From Agromyces sp. S2-1-8 (GTDB taxonomy: Bacteria > Actinomycetota > Actinomycetes > Actinomycetales > Microbacteriaceae): a stretch of DNA of 64,000 bases. Below, piece by piece: positions 8,445-16,086 of this stretch. The notes beneath the pieces are model-generated. The model was given only the letters and a program-made list of their open reading frames with translations, made no database searches and had not been told where the DNA came from. The stretch covers positions 1,426,001-1,490,000 of the forward strand of contig NZ_JAJOLP010000001.1 in assembly GCF_021129215.1 (NCBI RefSeq), given 5' to 3'. Position 1 is the stretch's first letter, and each line of letters begins with the position of its first letter. The position numbers were made by a program, and so were the translations under genes.

Positions 8445-9539
8445 ATCTCTCACACCGAATCCCTCGGTGCGATCCGGGCGACGAAGCCCCGCACCGGTAC
8501 TGCCGACATCACACGCAGTTACACCGCCCTCTCCCGGGTCGTTCGCGAGTCCGGCCTCCTGAACCGCACGCGGTGGTTCTACCTCGCTCTCGTCATCACC
8601 CTGACCCTCGCCCTCGGCGGGGCGATCACCGGTTTCATCCTGCTCGGCGACTCCTGGTTCCAGCTGCTCATGGCCGGCGCGCTCGGCCTGATCTTCACGC
8701 AGTTCGCCTTCCTCGCGCACGAGGCGTCGCACCGTCAGGTGCTCGAGTCCGGCCCGGCCAACGACCGCGTCGGCCGCATCCTCGCGGCCGGGGTCGTCGG
8801 CATCAGCTACACGTGGTGGATGACGAAGCACACCCGTCACCACGCGAACCCGAACAAGCTCGGCAAGGACCCCGACATCGACTTCGACACGATCTCGTTC
8901 GTCGAAGCCGATGCCGAGAAGCAGCGCGGGCTCATGGCGCTCATCACGCGCAAGCAGGGCTACCTGTTCTTCCCGCTGCTCACCCTCGAGGGGCTCAACC
9001 TCCACTTCCGCTCGATCCGCACGCTCTTCGACCGCGGCCCCGTCAAGGGCCGCTGGATCGAGCTCAGCCTCATCGCGGCGCGCTTCGCCGTGTACCTCGG
9101 TGCGATCTTCTGGGTGCTGCCGCTCGGCATGGCGTTCGCCTTCATCGGCGTGCAGCTCGCCGTGTTCGGCGTCTACATGGGCGCATCGTTCGCGCCGAAC
9201 CACAAGGGCATGCCGATCATCCCCGCCGACGCGAAGCTCGATTTCCTCTCGAAGCAGGTGCTCACCTCGCGCAACGTGTCGGGCGGCCTGTGGGCCAGCG
9301 CCCTGCTCGGAGGACTCAACTACCAGGTGGAGCACCACCTGTTCCCGAACATGCCCCGACCGCATCTCGCCAAGGCGCGCGAGATCGTCCGCGAGCACTG
9401 CCGCACGCTCGGCGTGCCCTACACGGAGACGACGCTGCTGCGTTCGTACGGCATCGTCATCCGCTACCTCAATCGCGTCGGACTCTCCGCACGCGACCCG
9501 TTCGACTGCCCGATGGTGAACCAGTTCCGTCGGGTCTGA
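8445..9539 (+). CDS. membrane fatty acid / acyl-CoA desaturase; start codon non-canonical or damaged
   Basis: A di-iron integral-membrane desaturase of the linoleoyl-CoA desaturase (DesA3-like) family, which introduces double bonds into membrane acyl chains. All three histidine boxes are present: HEASH, HTRHH and QVEHH. There are two pairs of hydrophobic helices and no cytochrome b5 domain. In this frame there is no ATG, GTG or TTG between the upstream csp region and a Met inside the second half of the first transmembrane pair (~8670). ATC at 8445 gives a natural N-terminus (reading M-S-H-T-E-S-L-G) five nt after GGGA, so I place the start there. The true start is uncertain. Confidence 0.8.
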   Translation: MSHTESLGAIRATKPRTGTADITRSYTALSRVVRESGLLNRTRWFYLALVITLTLALGGAITGFILLGDSWFQLLMAGALGLIFTQFAFLAHEASHRQVLESGPANDRVGRILAAGVVGISYTWWMTKHTRHHANPNKLGKDPDIDFDTISFVEADAEKQRGLMALITRKQGYLFFPLLTLEGLNLHFRSIRTLFDRGPVKGRWIELSLIAARFAVYLGAIFWVLPLGMAFAFIGVQLAVFGVYMGASFAPNHKGMPIIPADAKLDFLSKQVLTSRNVSGGLWASALLGGLNYQVEHHLFPNMPRPHLAKAREIVREHCRTLGVPYTETTLLRSYGIVIRYLNRVGLSARDPFDCPMVNQFRRV

Positions 9540-9646
9540 ACTCCACACGCTTCCGGCGGCGGACGTCGCCGTCGGAACCCCGCACGACCTCGCGTCGTGC
9601 ACGTCGCAGCCGCCCCGGCGGCTCGGCTTTACAGAAGGAAAAGAAT

Positions 9647-9853
9647 ATGGCTACCGGAACCGTCAAGTGGTTCAACGCCGACAAGGGCTTCGGCTTCATC
9701 GCTCCCGACGACGGCAGCGCCGACGTCTTCGCGCACTTCAGCGCGATCGCGTCGGGCGGCTACCGCTCGCTCGAGGAGAACCAGAAGGTCGAGTTCGAGA
9801 CCGCCCGCGGCCCCAAGGGTCTGCAGGCTGAGAACATCACCGTCATCGGCTGA
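9647..9853 (+). CDS. cold shock protein (CspA family), second copy
   Basis: A 68-residue cold shock domain protein with KGFGFI and DVFAHF RNP motifs. It differs from the copy at 8029 at about a dozen positions, mostly in the C-terminal half. The ATG follows AGAAGGAAAAG, a strong ribosome binding site. It lies 107 bp after the desaturase on the same strand. Confidence 0.97.
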   Translation: MATGTVKWFNADKGFGFIAPDDGSADVFAHFSAIASGGYRSLEENQKVEFETARGPKGLQAENITVIG

Positions 9854-9866
9854 TTCTCGCCTCCCA

Positions 9867-9902
9867 GCGGGCCCGGCCGGTCGCATCGACAACCGGGCCC
9901 GC
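9867..9902 (+). terminator. hairpin after the second csp gene
   Basis: GCGGGCCCGG and CCGGGCCCGC form a perfect 10-bp stem with a 16-nt loop, 13 nt after the stop. Confidence 0.6.
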
Positions 9903-10062
9903 GACACCGAGCGGATGACTCGGCAGCCGCCTCCTCGCGAGGCTGGCGCCGGGCATCCGCTCGTGTGCGTTCCGGGTGCCCCACGGTCCGCCGACGGCCC
10001 GGTGAGCGGATGCCCAGCTTCGATCCCTACGCTCGGGAGCACGACCCCGAGGAGGAGCCCCG

Positions 10063-10389
10063 ATGCAGTGCCCCAGTGACGGAACCGTGCTCGTGATGAG
10101 CGAGCGCAGCGGCATCGAGATCGACTACTGCCCGACGTGTCGAGGCGTCTGGCTCGACCGTGGCGAGCTCGACAAGATCGTCGAGCGCGCTAGCCGCGAG
10201 TTCGGCGGCGGCCAGGCCGCTCCGCAGGCGCCTGCCGCTCCGCGGCCGCCCCAGCAGCCGGCCTACGGCCAGCAGCCCTACGACAACCGCGGCTACGACA
10301 ACCGCGGCTACGACGACCGCGGGTACGGCGACCAGGGCTACTACCGCAAGAAGAAGAAGGAGAGCTGGCTCTCCGAGCTCTTCGACTGA
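10063..10389 (+). CDS. TFIIB-type zinc-ribbon protein with YDNRG repeats
   Basis: A 108-residue protein of the zf-TFIIB family. Cys pairs in CPSDG..(~20)..YCPTCRGVWLDRGELD (residues 3-38) form the zinc ribbon. A Pro/Gln-rich linker, four YDNRG-like repeats and a basic tail (RKKKKESWLSELFD) follow. The family is widespread but has no known biochemical role. The ATG follows GGAGGAGCCCCG. It converges on the aldo/keto reductase gene. Confidence 0.85.
   Translation: MQCPSDGTVLVMSERSGIEIDYCPTCRGVWLDRGELDKIVERASREFGGGQAAPQAPAAPRPPQQPAYGQQPYDNRGYDNRGYDDRGYGDQGYYRKKKKESWLSELFD
10279..10338 (+). repeat. four 15-bp units encoding YDNRG
   Basis: TACGACAACCGCGGC is repeated twice perfectly and then twice with drift. 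Confidence 0.85.
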
Positions 10390-10401
10390 GTCTTCCGCGC
10401 T

Positions 10402-10449
10402 CGGATGCCGCGGCGTCGACCCTCTCGCGGGGCGGCGCCGCGGCATCCG
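10402..10449. terminator. bidirectional hairpin between convergent genes
   Basis: A perfect 14-bp inverted repeat (CGGATGCCGCGGCG / CGCCGCGGCATCCG) with a 20-nt loop separates the convergent zinc-ribbon and reductase genes. Each arm carries the GGATGCC core that is over-represented across the window. Confidence 0.75.
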
Positions 10450-10464
10450 TCGTTCTGGAGGCGG

Positions 10465-11298
10465 TCAGGCCGCGTGGAACTCCGCCGGGTGAGGGCCGGT
10501 GCGACCGTCGCGCTCGAGCGCGTCGAGCGCGTCGAGCTCGGCGGCGGTGAGGTCGAACCCGAACACGTCGAGGTTCGCCGCGATGCGCGACGGCGTGACC
10601 GACTTCGGGATCACGATGCGCCCCTGCTGCAGGTGCCAGCGCAGCACGACCTGCGCCGGGGTGACGTCGTGGCGGGCGGCGATGCCGGTGACCGCGTCCT
10701 CACCGAGCACGGCGCCCTGCGCGAGCGGGCTCCACGCCTCGGTGAGGACGCCGTGGCGCGTGTTCGCCGCGACGGTGGCGCGGTTCTGCATGGCGGGGTG
10801 CAGCTCGACCTGGTTGACGGCGGGCACGACATCAGTCTCGGCGATCAGTCGCTCGAGATGCGCGGGCTCGAAGTTCGAGACGCCGATCGCACGCACGCGA
10901 CCCTCGGCGTAGAGCCGCTCGAGCGCCCGCCAGGTGTCGACGTAGCGGTCGCGTTCGGGCGTCGGCCAGTGCACGAGGTAGAGGTCGAGTCGGTCGAGCC
11001 CGAGCTTGCGGAGGCTCTCGTCGAAGGCGCGCAGGGTCTGGTCGAAGCCCTGGTCGGAGTTCCAGACCTTGGTCGTCACGAACAGCTCGTCGCGGGCGAG
11101 GCCCGACTCGGCGAGGGCTCGGCCGACGCCGGTCTCGTTGCCGTAGATCGCCGCGGTGTCGATGCTGCGGTAGCCCGCCTCGAGTGCGGCGGCGACCGCG
11201 GCGGTCGTGTCGGCGTCGGGCACCTGGTAGACGCCGAATCCGAGCTGCGGCATCTGCACGCCGTTGTTGAGGGTGGCCGTGGGCACGGTGGGGTTCAT
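10465..11298 (-). CDS. aldo/keto reductase
   Basis: A 277-residue NAD(P)H-dependent (alpha/beta)8-barrel reductase of aldehydes and ketones, close to 2,5-diketo-D-gluconate reductases. The catalytic tetrad is visible: D in GYRSIDTAAIYGNE, the following Tyr, K in TKVWN, and H in LVHWP. The NADP-binding C-terminal IPKSVTPSRI is present. The ATG at 11298 follows GGAAAGCGAAACC. It lies just downstream of the MFS gene on the same strand and may share its MarR control. Confidence 0.92.
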   Translation of the reverse strand: MNPTVPTATLNNGVQMPQLGFGVYQVPDADTTAAVAAALEAGYRSIDTAAIYGNETGVGRALAESGLARDELFVTTKVWNSDQGFDQTLRAFDESLRKLGLDRLDLYLVHWPTPERDRYVDTWRALERLYAEGRVRAIGVSNFEPAHLERLIAETDVVPAVNQVELHPAMQNRATVAANTRHGVLTEAWSPLAQGAVLGEDAVTGIAARHDVTPAQVVLRWHLQQGRIVIPKSVTPSRIAANLDVFGFDLTAAELDALDALERDGRTGPHPAEFHAA

Positions 11299-11333
11299 GG
11301 TTTCGCTTTCCGTGGTGGGTGGTCGGGCGGGGC

Positions 11334-12569
11334 TCAGTGAGCCGCAGCGGGGGTCGGAGAGGTCGCGGGGCCGGCCGGCGCCGAGGCATCCCGCCTCGAG
11401 GCCGACGCGGCGCCGGCGCGTCGCGCGGTCACCGCCGCGACGGTCATCACGGCGAGCGCCGCGAGGGTGATCACGGCGCCCGTCGCGATCGGCGACGTGT
11501 AGCCGAGGCCGGCCGCGATCGTGGCGCCGCCCGCCCATGCGCCGAGCGCGTTGCCGAGGTTGAAGGCCGCGATGTTCGCGCCCGAGGCCAGCGTCGGCGC
11601 CCCGGCGGCGTATCGCATGATGCGGCTCTGCAGCCCGGGCACGGTGCCGAAGCCGAACGCGCCCATGAGCACCAGCAGCACGATCGTCGCGGCAGGGCTG
11701 AACGCGAGCCAGGCGAACAGGGCGAGCACGACGACGAGGGCGGCGATGAAGGCGAGCAGGGTGCCGTCGATCGAGCGATCGGCGAGCCGGCCGCCGGCCC
11801 AGTTGCCGACGACGAGGCCGGCGCCGAAGAGCACGAGCAGCCAGGGCACGGTGCCCGCGGCGAAGCCGCTGACCTCGGTGAGCGTGTAGGCGATGTAGGT
11901 GAAGGCGCCGAACATGCCGCCGAAGCCGAGCACGGTGACGGTGAGCGAGAGCCAGACCTGGCCGGATCGGAAGGCGCCGAGTTCGCGACGCAGGCTCGGG
12001 GCCGAGGTCGTCGTGCCGGTGGCCCGCGCGACGGGTACGAGGGCCGCGACGCCGACGAGGGCGATGACCCCGATGGCCGAGATGGCCCAGAAGGTCGCGC
12101 GCCAGCCGAACTGCTGGCCGATGAAGGTGCCGAACGGCACGCCGAGCACGTTGGCGGCGGTGAGGCCGGTGAACATGACGGCGATCGCGCCGGCCGCCCT
12201 CTCTGGGGCGACGAGGCTCGCGGCGACGACCGAGCCGATGCCGAAGAACGCGCCGTGGCAGAGGGCGGCGACGATGCGGCCGGTCATCATGAGCTCGTAG
12301 CTCGGGGCCATCGCCGAGATCGCGTTGCCTGCGATGAAGAGCACGAGCAGGCCCATGAGCACGGGTTTCCTCGGGAGGCGGACGGTGGCCGCGGTGAGGC
12401 CGAGCGCGCCGACGACGACCGCGAGCGCGTACCCGGAGATGAGCCAGCCGGCCGCGGCCTCGCTCACGCCGAAGTCGGCGGCCACCTCCGGCAGCAGGCC
12501 CATGATGACGAACTCGGTGAGCCCGATGCCGAAACCGCCGATGGCGAGTGCGATGAGTCCGAGTGGCAT
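11334..12569 (-). CDS. MFS transporter, DHA1 family (drug:H+ antiporter)
   Basis: A 411-residue, 12-TM exporter resembling AraJ/YdhP-type DHA1 carriers. Motif A-like GALGLTAATVRLPRK follows TM2, and the N-terminal LTEFVIMGLLPEVAADFGVS is typical of this subgroup. The ATG at 12569 follows AGGAGGCGGCGC. The gene is divergent from the MarR regulator at 12690. The ~120-bp, unusually AT-rich region between them carries inverted repeats, so the exporter is probably repressed by that MarR protein. Confidence 0.9.
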   Translation of the reverse strand: MPLGLIALAIGGFGIGLTEFVIMGLLPEVAADFGVSEAAAGWLISGYALAVVVGALGLTAATVRLPRKPVLMGLLVLFIAGNAISAMAPSYELMMTGRIVAALCHGAFFGIGSVVAASLVAPERAAGAIAVMFTGLTAANVLGVPFGTFIGQQFGWRATFWAISAIGVIALVGVAALVPVARATGTTTSAPSLRRELGAFRSGQVWLSLTVTVLGFGGMFGAFTYIAYTLTEVSGFAAGTVPWLLVLFGAGLVVGNWAGGRLADRSIDGTLLAFIAALVVVLALFAWLAFSPAATIVLLVLMGAFGFGTVPGLQSRIMRYAAGAPTLASGANIAAFNLGNALGAWAGGATIAAGLGYTSPIATGAVITLAALAVMTVAAVTARRAGAASASRRDASAPAGPATSPTPAAAH

Positions 12570-12596
12570 GCGCCGCCTCCTGATACAGTGGAAGAC

Positions 12597-12674
12597 AATT
12601 AGTTGCAGACGCGTTCTATTGCGTGAGCGACCTAAATACTTGCACACGCAAATAGAAAGCGCAAGCAACTATTT
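12597..12674. promoter_or_regulatory. MarR operator region
   Basis: AT-rich divergent region. AATTAGTTGC (12597-12606) and GCAACTATTT (12665-12674) are inverted relative to each other, and TTGCACACGCAA (12640-12651) is a dyad between them. Both promoters must lie here. Confidence 0.55.
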
Positions 12675-12689
12675 TTCGAAGGAGGCACC

Positions 12690-13142
12690 ATGGGCATCGC
12701 CGACGACGCCGTCGAGGTGCGTGCGCAGGGATGGCGCACGCTCGCGGCCCTGCACGGGCTCATCGAATCGGAGCTCGAGCGGGCGCTCGGCTCGGCCGTC
12801 GACCTGTCGGTCGTCGAGTACACGGTGCTCGACGCGCTGAACCGGCAGGACGGCTGGCACATGCGCATGCAGCAGCTCGCCCGTGCCACGGCGCTGAGCC
12901 CGAGCGCGACCACCCGCCTCGTCAACCGGCTCGAGGACCGCGCCCTGCTCACCCGCATCCTCTGCGCCGACGATCGGCGCGGCATCTACACCGAGCTGAC
13001 CCCGGCCGGGCGCGCGCTCTACGAGCGCGCGCGCCCGATCCACGACGAGACGCTCGAGCGAGTGCTCGCCGAGGCGTCCGCGCAGCCCGAACTCGCGCCC
13101 GTCGTCGACGCCCTGCACACGGCCGCGCCCGTCGCGGGCTGA
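12690..13142 (+). CDS. MarR-family transcriptional regulator
   Basis: A 150-residue winged-helix dimeric repressor. The recognition region is MQQLARATALSPSATTRLVNRLEDRALLTR, and the wing is CADDRRGIYTELTPAGR. The ATG follows GAAGGAGGCACC. It is divergently transcribed from the DHA1 exporter and probably controls both that gene and itself, with release by a small aromatic or drug-like ligand. That role is inferred from arrangement. Confidence 0.92.
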   Translation: MGIADDAVEVRAQGWRTLAALHGLIESELERALGSAVDLSVVEYTVLDALNRQDGWHMRMQQLARATALSPSATTRLVNRLEDRALLTRILCADDRRGIYTELTPAGRALYERARPIHDETLERVLAEASAQPELAPVVDALHTAAPVAG

Positions 13143-13182
13143 CCGCGGGCGGCGTCGCCCGCCGAGGCCGCCCGAACACGAG

Positions 13183-13209
13183 GGCGCCCGGGCGGAGCGC
13201 CCGGACGCC
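13183..13209. terminator. bidirectional hairpin between convergent genes
   Basis: CCGGGCG-GAG-CGCCCGG is extended by GGCG/CGCC beyond a one-base internal loop. It sits between the convergent MarR and VOC genes. Confidence 0.6.
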
Positions 13210-13230
13210 TCGTCGTCGTGGGTCGGCGTC

Positions 13231-13656
13231 TCAGCCCTGGGCTTCGCCCCCGATGTTCACGAGCCAGGTGACGCCGTAGCCGTCGACGCACATGCCGAAG
13301 GCGTCGCCCCACGGGGCGACCTCGAGCGGCACGATCTCGGACCCCGACGCCAAGAGCTTCTCCCAGTAGCCGCGCAGTGTCGCGTCGTCCTCGGGCCCGC
13401 CGGAGAGCGAGACCGAGATGTTGCTCTTGGTCGCGGCCGGCGGCATGTGACTCGGCGTGTCGGCGGCCATGAGCACGAGACCCCCGTCGCCCTCGAGCTG
13501 GCCGTGCATGATCTTGTCGGCGTCGCCCGGATCGTCGGCCTGCCCGAACTCGGCGAACGTGCTCATCGTGAGCTCGCCGCCGAACACCGAGTGGTAGAAC
13601 TCGAGCGCTGCGCGGGCGTCGTCCTGGAAGTTGAGGTACGGGTTGAGCCGAGCCAT
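13231..13656 (-). CDS. VOC-family protein, PhnB-like glyoxalase fold
   Basis: A 141-residue protein of the PhnB/3-demethylubiquinone methyltransferase-like branch of the vicinal oxygen chelate superfamily. It starts MARLNPYLNFQDDARAALEFYHSVFGGEL and ends with WGDAFGMCVDGYGVTWLVNI, both family signatures. Members mostly lack a defined substrate. The ATG at 13656 follows GAAGGGACGCACC. No neighbour indicates its role. Confidence 0.85.
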   Translation of the reverse strand: MARLNPYLNFQDDARAALEFYHSVFGGELTMSTFAEFGQADDPGDADKIMHGQLEGDGGLVLMAADTPSHMPPAATKSNISVSLSGGPEDDATLRGYWEKLLASGSEIVPLEVAPWGDAFGMCVDGYGVTWLVNIGGEAQG

Positions 13657-13796
13657 GGTGCGTCCCTTCGTCGACGTGTGCGGTCAGGGCCGATGATTCT
13701 CGCTCGTCGCGCACGCCGCAAGCCCCGGTTCGCACCGCGCCGCCGGGGCGTCGCAGGCCGGGATGCCTCGTGACCGGACGAATCTCGAACGAGGTC

Positions 13797-13825
13797 TTGA
13801 CGCCGACGTGCGACCGTCGTACTCT
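13797..13825 (+). promoter_or_regulatory. sigma-A type promoter of the ArsR operon
   Basis: TTGACG (13797-13802), a 17-nt spacer and TACTCT (13820-13825). It is one of the best matches to a housekeeping promoter in the window. Confidence 0.65.
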
Positions 13826-13827
13826 TA

Positions 13828-13845
13828 ATCAACCAAACAGTTGAT
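13828..13845. promoter_or_regulatory. ArsR operator
   Basis: ATCAAC-N6-GTTGAT is a perfect dyad covering the expected transcription start, 3 nt after the -10 and 25 nt before the ArsR start codon. Confidence 0.6.
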
Positions 13846-13869
13846 CAAAGAACAGGTTGAGGAGGAGCG

Positions 13870-14298
13870 ATGATCGTGGACCCGAGCGCGGACGACCGGC
13901 TCGATCGCGCGTTCATGGCTCTCGCCGACCCGGTGCGCCGGCGCATCATCGCCCGGCTGAGCCGCGGGCCGGCGACCGTCAACGAGCTCGCCGACCCGTT
14001 CGAGATCACCAAGCAGGCCGTCTCGAAGCACATCCAGGTGCTCGAGCACGCGGGTCTCGTCACACGCACTCGCGACGCGCAGCGTCGCCCCGTGCACCTC
14101 GACCCGGCGGCCCTCGAAGCCCTCACCGCGTGGATCGACCGCTACCGGCTGATCCACGAGCAGCAGTTCCGTTCACTGGATGCGCTGCTCGCCGAAGACC
14201 GCGGCACCGACGTCGCGGCATCCGAAGCCGACCAGGTCGGCGACATCTCCGAGCGCGGCCGACCGGCCGCGCCGCACACGAAAGAGACAGGACAATGA
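13870..14298 (+). CDS. ArsR-family (metal-independent) transcriptional regulator
   Basis: A 142-residue winged-helix regulator. FMALADPVRRRIIARLSRGP and the recognition helix ITKQAVSKHIQVLEHAGLV mark the ArsR fold. The metal-binding ELCVC box is absent, as in the subgroup always found beside AHSA1 proteins. The ATG follows GGAGGAGCG. Its stop overlaps the start of the AHSA1 gene (ATGA). It probably represses its own operon through the dyad at 13828-13845. Confidence 0.92.
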   Translation: MIVDPSADDRLDRAFMALADPVRRRIIARLSRGPATVNELADPFEITKQAVSKHIQVLEHAGLVTRTRDAQRRPVHLDPAALEALTAWIDRYRLIHEQQFRSLDALLAEDRGTDVAASEADQVGDISERGRPAAPHTKETGQ

Positions 14299-14765
14299 CG
14301 AACCCCGTCACCATCACCGCCCCCGAGGGGCTGCCCTTCATCGAGATCGAGCGCGAGTTCGACGCCCCCGTCGAGGCGGTGTTCGAAGCGCACCGCGACC
14401 CGGCGCTCGTGAAGCAGTGGCTCGGGCCGAACGGCTACGAGATGAGCATCGAGCGCTGGGACTTCGTCTCCCAGGGCGGGTACCGCTACGTGCACACCGA
14501 CACCGACGGCGCCGACTGGGCGTTCAACGGCACGTTCCACTCGGTGCGCGACAACGAGCTCGCGATCCAGACCTTCGAGTTCGAGGGGTACCCCGACGTC
14601 GTCGCGATCGAGTCGCTCACGTTCGAGGACCTCGGCGGCGGGCGCTCGAAGCTCCGCATCCACTCGGTCTACCCGACCGTCGAGAGCCGCGACGGCATGG
14701 TCGCGAGCGGCATGGAGCGCGGCGTCACCGAGGGATACGCCCGCCTCGAGTCGCTCGTCGCCTGA
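14295..14765 (+). CDS. SRPBCC / AHSA1-domain protein
   Basis: A 156-residue START-like ligand-binding protein of the AHSA1 branch. It begins with IEREFDAPVEAVFEAHRDPALVKQWLGP, the typical first beta-strand and helix. The family forms a hydrophobic cavity and is usually coupled to ArsR regulators, as here, where the ATG overlaps the ArsR stop. The ligand is unknown. Confidence 0.9.
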   Translation: MTNPVTITAPEGLPFIEIEREFDAPVEAVFEAHRDPALVKQWLGPNGYEMSIERWDFVSQGGYRYVHTDTDGADWAFNGTFHSVRDNELAIQTFEFEGYPDVVAIESLTFEDLGGGRSKLRIHSVYPTVESRDGMVASGMERGVTEGYARLESLVA

Positions 14766-14808
14766 CCTGCTCGGCGAACCGGCGACACACGACGAAACGG
14801 AGCACATC

Positions 14809-15249
14809 ATGGACTGGACCCTCGAGGTGGTCATCGTTCCGGTGGCCGACATCGATCGCGCGATCGAGTTCTACCGCGACCGCGTCGGCTTCGAGCTCGA
14901 TCACCACACCGTCAACGAGCACATGGATGTCGCGCAGCTGACTCCGCGCGGATCCGGATGCTCGATCGTCGTCGGCGACCTGCCGACCCAGCGCGAGATG
15001 GCCCCCGGTTCGCTCAAGGGCCTGCAGCTCGTCGTCGCCGACGCCGAGGCGGCCCGGGCCGAGCTCGTCGGGCGCGGCGTCGAGTGCAGCGAGATCGTGG
15101 TGTTCGACGAGCGCGACGGCGGCACCTTCTTCGGCTTCGCCGACCCCGACGGCAACTCGTGGGCGGTGCAGCAGATCAATGCCCGTGCCGAGCGCCCGCT
15201 CATCCCCGTCGAGGCGCGGCAGCGCTTCGGTGCCGAGCAGGAGGGCTGA
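14809..15249 (+). CDS. VOC-family (glyoxalase/bleomycin resistance-like) protein
   Basis: A 146-residue vicinal oxygen chelate protein. VVIVPVADIDRAIEFYRDRVGFELDHH starts the first betaalphabetabetabeta module, and FGFADPDGNSWAVQQI ends the second. It may be an enzyme or a ligand sequestering protein. It lies 43 bp after the AHSA1 gene and is the third gene of the ArsR operon. The ATG follows GAAACGGAGCACATC. Confidence 0.88.
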   Translation: MDWTLEVVIVPVADIDRAIEFYRDRVGFELDHHTVNEHMDVAQLTPRGSGCSIVVGDLPTQREMAPGSLKGLQLVVADAEAARAELVGRGVECSEIVVFDERDGGTFFGFADPDGNSWAVQQINARAERPLIPVEARQRFGAEQEG

Positions 15250-15264
15250 GCGGGCCGCCATGCG

Positions 15265-15349
15265 GCGCCACGATCTCGGAGATCGTCACGGCCTCGGACG
15301 CATCCGTCGGATGGATCCGAAGGGCTGCGGATCTCCGAGATCGTGGCGC
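15265..15349. repeat. nested palindromic element between convergent genes
   Basis: Two perfect 20-bp arms (15265-15284 and 15330-15349) are inverted and separated by 45 bp. Each arm is itself palindromic (ACGATCTC-G-GAGATCGT on the left; GATCTC-C-GAGATC on the right), and the loop contains CATCCG-T-CGGATG. It may act as a two-way terminator or be a REP-like element. Confidence 0.8.
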
Positions 15350-15371
15350 GCGCTGCGACCCGGGCGGGTGG

Positions 15372-15989
15372 TCAGGTCGCGCGGGCTACGGGCTGCCGCA
15401 GGATCGTGCGCAGCTTCTCGGGGGCCGTGCGGCGCGGGTCTCCGAGGTAGACCTCGTGGTGCAGCCCGTTGAAGCGCAGGCCGTGCCCCGGCATGAACTC
15501 GTCGTGCAGTCGCGCGAGCGTCGGCCCCTCGTCGTCGTAGGAGCCGATGTGCAGGGTCTGCACGCTGAGGCCCTCGTCGAGGGTCTCGAGCCGCACCCGC
15601 GAGGCGGCGGGCGCCTTCGCGGCGGCCTCGGCGACCGCGGCCTCGAACCGCTCGAGCTCGAGCCAGTCGGGCTGCCAGATCATCATCGTCCACGACCAGG
15701 CGGACTTCTCGCGGCTGACGAACGTCGCCGGGTCGTCGGCGCCCCACAGGCCCTCGAGCGGACCCACGACGTGGTCTCGATCGAGTTCGCGCTTCAGGGC
15801 GAACTTCGCCGCGTACGAGACGGCGTAGAGCGCCTCGACCGCCGCGGCGTACTCGGGTGCGGTATTCGGGTCGCCGCGGCCGTCGACCATCGCGTACCGG
15901 AGCGGCGGCACCTCGACGAGGTCGAATCGGCCGCGCCGCGCGGTGTAGCTCGCGATCTCGCGCTTGGGGTCGAACTTCGTCGTCGCCAT
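15372..15989 (-). CDS. GyrI-like small-molecule-binding domain protein
   Basis: A 205-residue stand-alone GyrI-like protein. It has LRYAMVDGRGDPN near residue 30, a WTMMIWQPDW segment, and LHDEFMPGHGLRFNGLHHEVYLGDPRRTAPEKLRTILRQP at the C-terminus, which is diagnostic of the family. Relatives bind or hydrolyse small hydrophobic compounds. I chose the Met at 15989 (M-A-T-T-K-F); it has CATGAT 7 nt upstream, consistent with a leaderless transcript. The frame extends ten codons further. Confidence 0.85.
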   Translation of the reverse strand: MATTKFDPKREIASYTARRGRFDLVEVPPLRYAMVDGRGDPNTAPEYAAAVEALYAVSYAAKFALKRELDRDHVVGPLEGLWGADDPATFVSREKSAWSWTMMIWQPDWLELERFEAAVAEAAAKAPAASRVRLETLDEGLSVQTLHIGSYDDEGPTLARLHDEFMPGHGLRFNGLHHEVYLGDPRRTAPEKLRTILRQPVARAT

Positions 15990-16086
15990 GCCGCCCATCA
16001 TGCCGCGGCCGGCCGACACCGCCCTGATCGAGCGGGCACCGAGTGCGCCCGGTGCGGGCGCGACGGGCCGGTGCGCGAGCCGCGGC

